A DNA stretch of 51,876 nucleotides, from assembly GCA_016946835.1 (NCBI GenBank), contig JACVTC010000169.1:287501-339376 (forward strand), written 5' to 3'. The DNA comes from Neocallimastix lanati (nom. inval.) (taxonomy: Eukaryota; Neocallimastigomycota; Neocallimastigomycetes; Neocallimastigales; Neocallimastigaceae). This document shows positions 20,014-31,315 of this stretch, piece by piece. Below the pieces are notes generated by a model. That model saw only the letters and a program-made list of their open reading frames with translations, was not told where the DNA came from and searched no databases. The position numbers were made by a program, and so were the translations under genes. Positions within the stretch are counted from its first letter, which is position 1, and each line of letters opens with the position of its first letter.

Positions 20014-23000
20014 ATGGTACCAAAAAATAACAAGAAGAATGAATCCGCTTCAAAGGGATCAAAGAAAGAAGCTTCAGGATCCAGAGAAGGAAAGAAAGAA
20101 TCTTCTCCTTCTGCCGCCCATCCTACAGAAGGTACAACCAAGCAGGTTGTGGAGGCTCCGAAGGTAGCCAGTGGCGCCAACCCAGAGGTTGTTGAATCCG
20201 CCGTACCATCTAGCTCAGGCCAGAGTGAAACTACGGAAACCAAAGTGATGGTTAAACTAAATGATAATCTTCCTATTCAAAATAAACCGACTACAAACAT
20301 CCTTTTACCACATGAAGAGGATATTGAAATGAAAGAAGAAACTAATTCCATATCATCTCTTTCTATGGAAGATGTAGAAGAATACTGGAAAAAGATTCCA
20401 GACGAAATACCTTCTTTAGAGTCCGCTATCAAGAATCCATTTGGTGGATCCGGACCTATAAATACATTCAATCCTAATAATCCAGGTATCACATTTTTAT
20501 TAGCAAACGATAAAATGTTCAAGGATTTAAAAAATGAAAACACAATATTAAAGCAACAATTAGTTCTACAACAAAATAACATGCAATCACAAATTAATAT
20601 GTTGATGAAACAAATTGCACAACTTACTACTAATGCTAGTCAAACAATAGAACTTGATAAATAAATTATTCATGACAAAGAAACTACGATAGAACAACTT
20701 AAGAAGAGAAATCGAGAAGATCTAGATATCCAAGATATGGAAATTTATAAAACACAAAATGATGTTGAAGACTTAAAGAAACGATTAAATATATTCAAAG
20801 TTAACGCTAATAATAATGTTAAACAACTTGAAAATAACTTTAATTATAACCAGGAAGTTATTAAAGAGGCTCAAAGGACTTTACAAACTCAAGATGAAGC
20901 TATCAATACTCAACATAAATTAATAGAAGATTTAAATAATAAAGTTATCACTATATATAACACTCTTCAAACTTCCGACAAAGGTAAAAATAATGTTGAT
21001 GAAGTTAGCCTTACAAGACTTAACCAAACTAAAAAGGAATTAGAAACCCTTAAAGCTGAGATGGATTTGAAATTTAAACTCCAAGATAAACTTGTCTCGA
21101 GTTACTCCAAAGTTCAAGAAAACCTAACTAAAATTGCAACACAACTTAATAATTATCAAGATCAAATTGATAACATTAATAACCAGCTAGAATTAGAAAA
21201 TACTTCCCTTTCCGAAGAAAAAATTAATGAACTTACTAATTCTCAGAAAACCTTGTTGAATAAATATAACAATACACTTGAAACCCTCAACAATATTAAA
21301 ATTAACAACCTAGATATCGACAAAAACTTCAAAGAACAAATTAAAACAATTAACGAAAACATCTCTAAATATAATCTCAATCTTCATAACTCAGATTTAC
21401 AAAAACAATATCAAAATCTTGTTTTACAACATCCTAAAACTACTAAGTTCTTCAAGTACGAAGTTACAAAAAATGGAATTATTCTTAAAATTTCTGATCC
21501 CAAATACGCTAATCTTTTCGATAGACTTATTTTAAAACATTATCAATCCTTATGGGAAGCTCAAACTGGTCTTAACCAACCTACCATTGATGATCTCAGC
21601 TACTATATTGACGGTAACTACGATGATCTCGAAATTTCGGAGAACCCCATGGATCAAGATAAAAAATCTTTCATTGGAAATTCCACTATGGAAGATTTCA
21701 AGAAAACTTTCGGAGAACAACTCAGAAAGGAACTCAAAGAGGAAATAGAAGAAGAAAAAGCTACAACTTCTAAGAATACTCATGAAATTAAAGAAGCCCA
21801 TGATAAAGCCATTCTAGAAATGAAACAAGAATATGATAAACTTAGTAATATGTTAAAAAATACCGATAACCTAAATAAAGAAGAAATAAATAAACTTCTT
21901 ATTGAATTTGATAATTTAAAGAAACTTATGGACAATAAGATTAAAGAAGATAAAATCCTTCAAAAACAAGAAATCAAACGACAACTTAAACAAATCAAAC
22001 ATGAAGATTTACGAGACAGAATCCCAAATAGATTTAGAGAGAAAAGTAAACTAGACTATACTTACAATACCATTGATTTTGAAGAAAGCTATGGAACTTA
22101 CAATGATTTTATTAAATCACTCCAAAATGATCATATATCAGATGAAGAATATTTTAGTGCAATCATGGGAAAAACTTATAAACCAAATGAAAAGCTAGGT
22201 ACATATGAAAACAGAGTTAAAAAATTAGAAAATCAAGTCATCCCTAAAGAACCACAAAGCATACCACAATGGTACTTCATCAAGGAACATAATGAAGAAG
22301 AGAGAATCAATAATCATCAACAAGTAGTTGCTTTTTCACCAGACGAATTTGAGGCGATCAAAGATGTTGAAGGGAGTTCACTCTTATTCTACAGAGCCTT
22401 CAAACATGATTGTCCAAAATACAGAGGGAAATCTACGGGTTATGACGATCTCCGAGATTTCAAGTTTTATTTACAAAACTACGCCCCTCCCAGCAATGAA
22501 ATACAAATCATTAATACCTTTGAATACTTCGTCGATAAGAAAGAAGAAACGAAGAGATGGTATAAAAAGGAAAAGAAAAATGTCCTTAACAAACTCAGGG
22601 AAAACCCAAGGTTAAAAGGTGTATTAATGTGGTATGAATTCAATAAAATTATTTCGAGATTTGATTATAAATTCTGTGAATTTACACAAAGTGAACAAGA
22701 AAATTATTGGAATAATATTAAACCTATTCAGTCGCTTAACGCTGATAATTTAAAGGTTCTTGTTCAACAAATTGAAAAAGTTTCAGTCAATCTCAATAAG
22801 GAATATGGAGAAATGGTTATTAAGTTAATATCATGTATTCATGATTCAAAATATATTAAATATTTACAGAAAAATATGTGTAAACTTCCGGTTATTAATA
22901 AATCCGTTGACCTAAAAACTCGCAATAGTTTCAATAAATCTATTTATTTGGATACTTTAAGAATTTTATACACTAAACTTCAAGAAAATGAAGGAAATAT

Positions 23001-23388
23001 TTCAATTAAGAAAAATTTCGATCAATTATTCAATTATAATTCTAAACAAAACCCTAAACATAAAATTAAAAATTTAGCCTTTGACTCCAAAATTTCAACA
23101 CAAAAGCTTAAAAAGTCTTCCAAAAAGCTTAATTTTAAAAACCCCAACAGAAAACATTCTTCTCACAATACTTCACATAATAAGATTATCCTTGGCGATA
23201 ATACCGAAGTTAATAATATTGAAGACTCCTCTTCTAGAAGTTTCACCCTTTCAAACCCTATTAATAATCCTAAATTTGCACGTATCAAATGGAATAGGGG
23301 TATGACTTTCACAAATAATGGCATTAAAGATATATATTCATGCTCGATTCCGGTAGTGATCCCAATATTATTGGATCCAATGTACTAG
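20014..23388 (+). pseudogene. Large coiled-coil Gag of a Ty3-like element, one nonsense codon
   Basis: One reading frame of ~1125 codons from the ATG at 20014, broken only by TAA at 20662-20664. The frame is also open upstream to 19873 without an ATG. The N-terminal ~90 residues are Ser/Lys/Glu/Pro-rich and low complexity. From ~20470 to ~21400 it is heptad-like Asn/Gln/Leu/Lys sequence typical of coiled coil. The 22260-23040 portion (WYFIKEHNEEER, FYLQNYAPP, FDYKFCEF) is globular and may be the capsid domain. There is no CCHC zinc knuckle. It overlaps the protease ORF, which is in the -1 frame. It is much larger than ordinary Ty3 Gag (about 300-400 aa). The single stop could be a mutation or a readthrough site; nothing seen supports readthrough. 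Confidence 0.65.
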
Positions 23389-25251
23389 ATAAATTAGGTG
23401 TCAAACCAGTTGAAACCTCGTCACCAAGTTCTTTTACTGCAAGGGGCCAAGTAATAGAAGTGATGTCTCACGTCTACCTCAAGATCGCAATCAATCTTGG
23501 TAAAAAGACATTCTATATAAAAAATGTCAAGTTTAATGTTACCAATACAAATAGACCAAGAAATGCAAGTAGTAACAGTTTTTACTATGACAAGATTATT
23601 ATAGGAGACAATATACTTCATGAACTGGAATACAATAAACGCTATCCAGAGATCTATCCCAAATTTATGCAAATAGATAAAAATAGAACGAATTAGTTTA
23701 TCAACGTAAAGGTGTATACGACCCAGAATGGGATAAAAAATACCTAGACAAAAATAATGTTATCACAAAAAATAAGTCTAAAAATAATAATAACAAAGAA
23801 AGTCATAATAGTGAATATATGAATATGACTCAAAAGGAAATGCAGCTGGTCGAAGAAAAACTAAACAGACAGAAACAAGTAAATAACCCGTTCGTCTTGT
23901 CCACCGACCACAAGGAAGGTCTAGAGGAATATATTATCAAACATATAGAAGAACTGCCCAAGCAATTAACAAAGTTTAAAGAAGTTTTCAATCCACCACC
24001 TAAAGGGAAAATATTCAATAGAGGAACAAAATTAAACGCTAAGTTACCATACAATAAAAAAGTAGTAAATACACTACCAGTGCAACCACATATAAAGTTA
24101 AATCAAGACCAAGAGATAGCTTTAGAGAAACAATTTCAGGAACTCTTAGAAGAAAATAAAATTGAGAAATGTAACTCCAATCATGCCTGTAATGTGTTTA
24201 AGGTACCAAAGAAAGATGGTACATTTAGGACAGTCTTTAATTTTGTGCTAGTAAACAATTGCTTAATTCCAAACCAGTACCCAATACCACGATTACAAGA
24301 ACTAGTCAATAATGCTGCGAAATATGAATTTCACATACTTTTGGATTTAAGAAACGCATACAACCAAATATATCTCGAAGAAAATTATAGACATTTAACT
24401 AATTTTCGTTTTAAGAATCAAATTTATAGATGGAAAGTGTTACCCTTTGGTTTATCAACAGCACCATCCATATTTCAAGGAATTTTAAACCTGATTTTAA
24501 AAGATAAAATCAACAAAGGAGTGGACGTCTATCTTGAAGACATCCATATTTACGGTGAATCGGAAGAAGAATGTATAAATAATTGCGCTTATGTGTTATC
24601 AAAATTTCAAGAACAACATTTATATTGTAAATTGGAAAAGTGTATATTTTTTCCTAAAAAATTTGAATATCTCGGTTATGAAATCGCCTTTAACAAAATA
24701 AAACCAGTAACAAAATTGAAAAATTAAAGGAATGCAATAATTTAAAAGAATATCAACAATTATGTGGATTTCTAAATTATTTCAAAAATTCAATACCGGA
24801 TTATCATAAACATATTCAGAGTATATCTCAAGGGTTAAAAGAAACTAATAAAAAATGGACTAAGGAAATGCAAAATGACCTAACCTATTTTCAAAATCAA
24901 ATCAATAATCTAACCCTTTTACATCCTTTTAGGAATAATTCAGATATTCTTATTATTAGTGATGCTTCGGAAAAAGGTATAGGCGCATCAATATTTCAAA
25001 TAAGAAATTATCAAAAAATCGATAAATATTTTGAATCGGATTTGGATATTTGTAATATAAATCAAATAAACTTAAATAATGAGTCCAAAAAATGTCCTAA
25101 AGAAATTCAGCCTCCACGTGACAATTTTCAGTCTTTAAGGATGAAAAATACTATAAAAAGGCTTAATTCCTCAAAAATTACGAACGAACAATACTATACA
25201 ATTTTCGATTATATTTACAAGAGGAACGGTACAGAAGAACTTTTAACTTGA
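23328..25251 (+). pseudogene. Protease-RT-RNase H of a Ty3-like element, multiply frameshifted
   Basis: Three segments in successive frames. Protease (23340-23696): MLDSGSDPNIIGSNVLDKLG. Reverse transcriptase (about 23687-24727): VPKKDGTFRTVFNFVLVN, LLDLRNAYNQIYLEE, LPFGLSTAPSIFQGILN, and VYLEDIHIYG at the catalytic box. Connection and RNase H start (about 24716-25251): LCGFLNYFKNSIPDYH and ISDASEKGIGAS. Frameshifts lie in A-runs near 23676-23685 and 24708-24722. The catalytic YxDD is YLED, the first Asp codon being GAA (24536-24538). RNase H ends early without its later acidic motifs, and there is no integrase. It is a dead copy. Relatedness to the minus-strand element at 26-30 kb is suggested by the shared YG(E/D)SxEEC motif after the catalytic box. 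Confidence 0.75.
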
Positions 25252-25642
25252 AAAAATTTTCGTTGGAAAATTAAACTCGTTCTGTTTGGTTTTCGTAAGC
25301 GTGGTTGAAGCCGATAAACCGTGCTTTTATTTATTTTGGTTGTGAATCCTTGGAGAAGCTTACAAGGCTTTTTTCTAGCTTTACTGACCTAAACAGTGAT
25401 TACTAGAGCAGGTGACAAACTCTTGGCTCTAGTATGTGGAGGGAGGTAATGTTAATTAAAGATACTTCTTATAGTATCACCTATTGCCACAATAATAATA
25501 TATGTGTCAAAACTTTTTTTTTTAAAAGAAAACACGATACGTAATAAGTTTAAACCAATAAGGTTAATAATAAATGTTTTATAGTTTATAATGATATATT
25601 TTATTTATTTAATATTTGTATTAATACATATTGTATTATAAT

Positions 25643-25683
<41 letters not shown>

Positions 25684-25891
25684 AGAAAAACTTATTAAGT
25701 ATGTTATTTTTATAGATAAGAAACCGTTATCTATATTATATTAAATATATCTTACAAGTTTTTCAAGAAAAATAACAAAGATTTAAATTTTAAAGAAAAT
25801 TACATGTTTTTATATTAAAATATTTATTAAAGGTATCAGTTCTATTCACTGACTTATAACCTATACTATAAAATAATATATTAAATAAATT
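25252..25891. other. Spacer between convergent elements
   Basis: No gene. A purine-rich GGAGGGAGGTAA near 25438-25449 followed by TGTTAATT is a candidate polypurine tract and 3' LTR start for the plus-strand element. The first ~190 bases are less AT-rich than the rest. A T-run of about 33 lies near 25646-25678. No copy of LTR-A, expected as 3' LTR of the minus-strand element, is present. Confidence 0.4.
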
Positions 25892-26278
25892 TTAATTTTC
25901 AAAATGTAAGCGGCTTAACCAATCAGCTATATCGTTGGTTTTTCCTTTAATATATTTTCCATTGACTTTATATTGTAACAATCTTTCAATGTATCTTTTT
26001 CTACGATTATCTACAATCTTTTGCGAACTTCTGTTTAATATATCTTTTGAGACGTTGTTATCTGTAAGGCATATGATTGGATACTTTGTATTAATTGTAA
26101 AATAAGAAAAATGTTCTAAAGTTCTAATTATTGATAATAATTCTTTATCAAACATTGAATAATGTAATTGGGCTTTATCGAATTTAAAGGAATAAAATCC
26201 AATTAATTTAATTAGTTTATTATTATATAAGTTAGATGTTATATTCTTATTTGAATTATTATTTAATTGGTTCAACAC
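25892..26278 (-). pseudogene. RNase H C-terminal part, frameshifted from the upstream ORF
   Basis: It reads HYSMFDKELLSIIRTLEHF, ICLTDNNVSKDIL and NDIADWLSRLHFEN. These are the remaining acidic motifs of a Ty3 RNase H and the usual 'ADxLSR' end. It lies in the -1 frame relative to the ORF at 26272-29826, and the ORFs overlap by 7 bases at a G6 run (about 26285-26296). One extra G there would fuse them. It stops right after RNase H with no integrase. Confidence 0.75.
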
Positions 26279-29200
26279 ATAACCTTCCCCCCTTTCGGAA
26301 TTTGATAAAGAACTCCTGATCCGGCAAATTCTGAGGCATCGGAGACTAAAATTAGGTATTCATCGAAAGAGTATGCGGCGCGTGGAAACGTTTCTAATTG
26401 TTGTATACAATCATAAAAGTGGCTTTTAACGAAGTCAGCGTTGAAATTGGATAAATTGTCAGATAAAGGTTTAATAATGTTAGCATAATTTAGAATGAAA
26501 TCCGAGAACCAATTCAAAAGGCCTAGAACTTTTTGTAATTCCTTAAGATTTTTGGGACAGGATATTCCACTGAGTTTATTAATGTTTAATGGAGTATAAG
26601 CTCCATTTTTAATTAAGAATCCCAAATATTCGACTTTAGATGGGAAGAATTGGCACTTTTCGATTTTTGAGTAAAGCTTGTACTTTCTGAATTGAGCAAG
26701 AACCCATTTAGCATTGTTAAAGCATTCTTCCTTAGAGTCGCCGTAAATAACAATATCATCCAGGTAGAACAGAACTCCATTAAATAGCTTGTCAAAGAGA
26801 ATATTGTTCATGAAAGCCTGAAAGAAAGGAGGAGCATCACTGAGACCAAAAGGCATAACATTCCATACGTAGATACCCCATTCACAAATGAATGCAGTAG
26901 CTTCTTTGGTAAGAGGATCCATTATACGCACTTTGTTGTAGGCGGAACGTAAATCTAGGCAGATAATGAACTTATGTTTGCAAAGTTCGTTAACTTGTTC
27001 TCTTAGATTAGGAATGGCATTTTGAGCTACATCACAAATTTGATTGACCGGAACATAATTGTAGACGTATCGGAAGGAGCCGTCATGTTTTGGAACCGGA
27101 AACATGTTTACTGCATGGGGTAGAACTGCTGGTTTAATCCATCCTTCATCTAAATAATTTTTAATCATTTCCTTAGTGGCTTGAGAGGCTTCTTTGGAAG
27201 TGATTTTTGGTTTGGTAAGCGGTAACCTTTTTAGATCTTCTTTAGTAATGTTAAGTTTAAAATCCCATTGTTTCCTAGATGGTGGTAATCCTCGAGGAAC
27301 TTTGAATACATCTTGGAATTCTTGTAATTCTTTAGGTAGGAGTTTTTTAATAAGTTGTTCATTGTTACTAATTGTTTTTTTATTAGTGAGAGTTACCTCA
27401 TTACGATGAAGGTCCCTTTGAAGGTTTAACAATTCTGATTCATCGTTCTGGGTAATTTCTGTTAATATATTGTGAAAAGAGACATCATAGTGATTGCTAA
27501 CATTTATAATTTCAGCATTCCTTTCCCTGAGTCTTCTTCGAAACTCTTCATTTTCTTCATGCGCAGTTGTATTGATTGGGATTTCTTGCCATGTAGTAGG
27601 GTTTTGGTCACCATTGAAGCGACGTGGGTGTGATGTTTCTAAGGTGTTTTCTATATTTTCACCCAATTCTTCGAGTGGGTATCCAGTTCTGTTGATATCT
27701 TGTTCATCCTTTTCTTCTGCCAATAATTGATTTTGCATGGCGTTTTCAATTGTTTCATTTACTATAGGGTTGTTTCCAGGTTCATCTTGATTCATACGAT
27801 AGTCAGTGGGGAAAAATTCTTCTATGCGGTCGATAGGAATATGGTATTTTCTTTGTGCCATTTTTCCTATACTGAACATATAATCAGGTGAATCAATTAT
27901 TATAAATGGAAGATTCTTGACTATTAAAAAATGCGAATATTGTGGTACTGCATTAAGAAATTCTTCATTATTGGTTTCACGAATCCTATCGGCAAGTTTG
28001 CAACAAAATGATATGAGTGTTTTCCTAGTAGCTTTTGCTTTTCCTGCTATCGTAGAAAATTCTTGATAGGAAGCTTTACTAGGGAGTTTTAATAAATCCA
28101 CTAATTTCTTACTTATTAGATTCAGTGAGCCACCAGAATCAATAAGCATTAGTAGTCTTATCATGGGCTGCTTTTCTGTATTACTAATTATTACTGGATT
28201 AATATATGCTTCAGCATATTTTGTAATCTTCCAAGGCGCAGATATTTGTAATTTATCAATTGCCTTTTGAAGTTCTAAACCACTAGTGAAATATTTTGGA
28301 TCTGGTGTGAACATTTCATCGATGAAGTAATGAGAAACTTCATTGGCACATTCAATTTCATGAGTGGAATATTGATCATTATTAGATTTTAATAAATCTT
28401 GTAGTTGTTGTTGTATTATATCATTAGTACTTTCTTCTTGTGTTGAGGATTCTTCAGAGTCTGATTCACTTTGTTCATCAATTATATGGAAGTATGATGT
28501 TTGTCGATTCTTTTTATATTTATTTTGTCGCTTGTATGCTTTATAGCCTGGTTTGTTACCAGTATTATGATTTATTTTAGTTTTACTATCTGTATCCTTA
28601 TTATGTTTAGATTCTGATAATTTCTTGGTTGTATTGGTAGATTTTCCTTTTCTTCTAGTACTACCATTTCTAGAAGTTTTATCAAAATTTCTAGGAATTT
28701 CTTGGTTTTGGCTTCTTACCCCTGATAACTGCAAGTATTCTAATCGTTGATCTTGTAAAACTCTTTCCTCAAGAGCCATTTTGTTAACAAAACGCATTAT
28801 AGATTCAAAGTTATCGTCGGAGAAAGTGGCAAAGCATATATTTTTCTTAATTGCTTCTTCTTGCCACTTTTTAGGCATGATCTCGAATACTTTTAATCCT
28901 TTAGCATAGTCTGAAATTTTTAATATTTTAGCTATTTTATTAATTTTTGTTTCGAAAACATCTAAGTGATTTTTATCAAGCTTTAAGTTAGTCCATAACT
29001 TTTGAGCTTCATCTATAAAGTAGGTAGCGAATTTAGTTTGGAAAAGTGCTAGAATTTCATTAAATGGAATAGATATTCTACCATGACCCACCCCCCTCGC
29101 AGGAAGGAACTTATTATAAAAATAGTTACGTTGAGAGGAAGGAAGGCATGACAAAAACGCAGAGCAAAGGTATTCTTCATTAGGAGGATGAGCAAAATGG

Positions 29201-29826
29201 TGAAGATAGTTGTGAAATTGGTAAACAAAGTCATCAGCATCTTCAACCTTACCAGAAAAAATAAGTTTTTTAATGTTAAATATTTTTTGGAAGGTAGCAG
29301 GTTCTTTTGCTTGCTCCGAAGAAGAGTCTGAATAAGAAATTGTATAAGGGATTTGGAATGAAACTCTTTTGTTACTGGCGCTAAGTTTAACTGCAGTAGA
29401 TTTTGCCCATTCTGCAATATTGCTGTCAACTACTTTATATTCTCGATATAAAGCTCTACTAGGGAAATATTTGGCAGAATCCACTTCATTGAATTTAGTA
29501 TTATCTTTAGTGATCCGTTCAAATTCATCACTATCAGGCCAACTAGGTGGATTAATAACTTTGGGTTTAGAAGTGGATGCCATAGGAATTTCGAAGGGTT
29601 GAGGAGGAACTACTATTGGTTCGGGACCTTTTCCCTTATCTTTTTTATTAAGAGAAGTAAATTTTCGATATGGAAGATTAAGTACATCAGCTGTTTTCAT
29701 ACTAGCAATGGAAGAAAGATCATCTGAGGAAGTATATTTCCTTAATATATAATTGAAAAGATTATGAGTATAATTTTCAAATTTCTTCTTAATAGTTATA
29801 TCGGAAATGAACCCGTTTGAGTCCAT
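26272..29826 (-). CDS. Ty3-like Gag-Protease-RT polyprotein
   Basis: 1184 residues from ATG at 29824-29826, 90 nt downstream of the LTR-A end. Gag-like region (~aa 190-350): DFVYQFHNYLHHFAHPPNEEYL and FQTKFATYFIDEAQKLW, then a Lys/Arg-rich segment and a Ser/Glu-rich acidic stretch; no CCHC knuckle. Protease: MLIDSGGSLNLIS (Asp ~aa 562). RT: FPVPKHDGSFRYVYNYVPVN, CLDLRSAYNKVRI, MPFGLSDAPPFFQAFMNN, and catalytic FYLDDIVIYGDS (~aa 1021). The connection (LGLLNWFSDFILNYA) and RNase H start (VSDASEFAGSGVLYQ) follow before the frame closes at a G-run. Gag and pol share one frame, unlike the 44-51 kb element. The 5' LTR is at 29917-30490. No 3' LTR and no integrase are found, so the copy is 3'-truncated or the lineage is unusual. 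Confidence 0.85.
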   Translation of the reverse strand: MDSNGFISDITIKKKFENYTHNLFNYILRKYTSSDDLSSIASMKTADVLNLPYRKFTSLNKKDKGKGPEPIVVPPQPFEIPMASTSKPKVINPPSWPDSDEFERITKDNTKFNEVDSAKYFPSRALYREYKVVDSNIAEWAKSTAVKLSASNKRVSFQIPYTISYSDSSSEQAKEPATFQKIFNIKKLIFSGKVEDADDFVYQFHNYLHHFAHPPNEEYLCSAFLSCLPSSQRNYFYNKFLPARGVGHGRISIPFNEILALFQTKFATYFIDEAQKLWTNLKLDKNHLDVFETKINKIAKILKISDYAKGLKVFEIMPKKWQEEAIKKNICFATFSDDNFESIMRFVNKMALEERVLQDQRLEYLQLSGVRSQNQEIPRNFDKTSRNGSTRRKGKSTNTTKKLSESKHNKDTDSKTKINHNTGNKPGYKAYKRQNKYKKNRQTSYFHIIDEQSESDSEESSTQEESTNDIIQQQLQDLLKSNNDQYSTHEIECANEVSHYFIDEMFTPDPKYFTSGLELQKAIDKLQISAPWKITKYAEAYINPVIISNTEKQPMIRLLMLIDSGGSLNLISKKLVDLLKLPSKASYQEFSTIAGKAKATRKTLISFCCKLADRIRETNNEEFLNAVPQYSHFLIVKNLPFIIIDSPDYMFSIGKMAQRKYHIPIDRIEEFFPTDYRMNQDEPGNNPIVNETIENAMQNQLLAEEKDEQDINRTGYPLEELGENIENTLETSHPRRFNGDQNPTTWQEIPINTTAHEENEEFRRRLRERNAEIINVSNHYDVSFHNILTEITQNDESELLNLQRDLHRNEVTLTNKKTISNNEQLIKKLLPKELQEFQDVFKVPRGLPPSRKQWDFKLNITKEDLKRLPLTKPKITSKEASQATKEMIKNYLDEGWIKPAVLPHAVNMFPVPKHDGSFRYVYNYVPVNQICDVAQNAIPNLREQVNELCKHKFIICLDLRSAYNKVRIMDPLTKEATAFICEWGIYVWNVMPFGLSDAPPFFQAFMNNILFDKLFNGVLFYLDDIVIYGDSKEECFNNAKWVLAQFRKYKLYSKIEKCQFFPSKVEYLGFLIKNGAYTPLNINKLSGISCPKNLKELQKVLGLLNWFSDFILNYANIIKPLSDNLSNFNADFVKSHFYDCIQQLETFPRAAYSFDEYLILVSDASEFAGSGVLYQIPKGGKVMC

Positions 29827-29916
29827 TTTAAAATCGAAAAGTATAGCCGTTTTAGGGTATCTTGTTATAGTGTCTAGATAGAGGTTATAATAAAAGATTT
29901 CCCTATTATTAATGTT

Positions 29917-30490
29917 TGATGGGACAACAGTTCCGGGCGGTAGCTTCTTCTTGATATTGTCTTAAGAGAGAAAATTATACAGAATTGATGTCTTCTGTAT
30001 TTTAGTTCATTTTTGTTAATGATGAATTTCTGTATTTTAATTAATTTTTATTTTAATAAAGATTTAATTTTGTTTTGATTTTTATTTTATTCATAATTTA
30101 TTTCAAAGGTTTAGAGAGTATTATACAGAAATTTATAATTCTGTATTTTTTATCATATATATATTGTAATAAGTTTTTATTGTACTTAAAAAAAGATTTA
30201 ATAATAATTTTTATTATATTTAATATTAGTAAAAGATTTTAATAATAGGATTTAATAATAATTTTTATTATATTTAATATTAATAAAAGAAATTTATAAG
30301 AATATTTGATAATAATTTTTATTATATTTAATATTAATAAAAGAAATTTATAGGAATATTTAATAATAATTTTTATTATATTTAATATTAATAAAAGGTT
30401 TTAATAAGAATATTTAATAAAAATTTTTATTATAATATTATTAAGAGTATTTAATAGGAAATACAAGGTATTTAGTGATATCCCATATCA
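29917..30490 (-). repeat. LTR-A, 5' LTR of the minus-strand element
   Basis: On the minus strand it begins TGATATGGGATATCAC and ends GGGACAACAG-side in ...CCCATCA (TG...CA with a TGAT/ATCA terminal inverted repeat). The gag-pol ATG lies 90 nt downstream. It matches the LTR copy at 1887-2862 and contains about five copies of the same internal minisatellite (30190-30450). I could not identify a tRNA-type primer-binding site in the 90-nt leader. Confidence 0.7.
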
Positions 30491-30830
30491 AAATTTAATA
30501 ATTCTATTAAGAACTAACTCAAAATAGAATTATTAGCTACAACTTAACGACTAATTCGTTAAGCTGAAAAAATAAAAAATAAAATAAAATAAAAGGTTTT
30601 ACCTATAGAGTTTATTATATAATTAATTATAATAATAAAGCGAAACACAAAAGAAGAAATATTTTTTTAAAATTTAATTTATAAAATATGTTTTTTAAAA
30701 ATTCTTTTATTATTTTATTAAGGTTATAAGTGTAAACTTATTATTATTATTATTATAACTATATATTTATAATAATAACTCTTGATTTCTCAAAGAGAAC
30801 TCAAGAGCCTATTTAATATAACAAAAAAAA
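30491..30830 (-). mobile_element. LTR-B fragment, minus orientation
   Basis: It matches LTR-B at 42888-43500 and, inverted, at 6240-6577. It keeps the start-proximal hairpin (30779-30807), the middle hairpin CAACTTAACGA / TCGTTAAGCTG (30540-30566, one mismatch) and the terminal 13-bp inverted repeat (30496-30535). The U3 part beyond ~30830 is gone, replaced by an A-run. It directly abuts LTR-A, so one element inserted at or recombined with the edge of the other. Confidence 0.6.
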
Positions 30831-30978
30831 AAAAAAAAAAAATACATAGAATTAAAAAATATTTATTTTTTATTTATTTATATATTTATTTATTAATATT
30901 TATTTATAAGAAAAAAATTTTTATGGCGTTAAATTACATCATTAAAACGCCACATTAAGAAATGCAGCACATTCCTAT
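30831..30978. other. Flank of the MULE insertion
   Basis: A-rich then TTTA-rich, with a short ATGGCG...CGCCAC inverted segment (about 30923-30954). The last eight bases ATTCCTAT (30971-30978) are the left target duplication of the MULE element. Confidence 0.5.
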
Positions 30979-31030
30979 GGGGGTGTGTAATTTCGAAAAT
31001 TTTTATTATATAAATTTGTATTTTGTTGTA
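30979..31030 (+). repeat. Left terminal inverted repeat of MULE
   Basis: 52 bp, 49 matching the reverse complement of 35872-35923. Preceded by the target duplication ATTCCTAT. Confidence 0.92.
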
Positions 31031-31315
31031 GTGCATTTCAGAAAACATGGCGTATTATAATGTAATAAATAAATAAATGAATAAATAAATTATAAATGAA
31101 TAAATAAATTTTTAAATAATAATAAAAATAATTTAGACAAACGTTTATTATTACTAAAAAATTTTTTTTTAGAAAATTAAATAAAAATATATATATATAT
31201 ATAATTACTACATATATATAATAATTATTATATTTTTTTTTTTTTATTTTAAATATTATTAATTATTATTAATACATTAATACCTTGTTTATATTATCAA
31301 CAGAAAATACAGATT

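Noticed and set aside
23328-23388. Programmed -1 frameshift at the gag-protease overlap of the 20-25 kb element
   Set aside because: The overlap has no canonical slippery heptamer (only a TATATA run) and the element has several other indels, so I treat it as a mutation, though the -1 direction fits.
26272-26300. Programmed frameshift at the G6 run in the 26-30 kb element
   Set aside because: The shift falls inside RNase H, not at a domain boundary, and no X-XXY-YYZ heptamer is in frame; a one-base homopolymer loss explains it better.
25892-29826. DIRS-type element (RT and RNase H without DDE integrase)
   Set aside because: No tyrosine recombinase is found, the LTR is an ordinary TG...CA direct type, and the RT motifs are Ty3-like.
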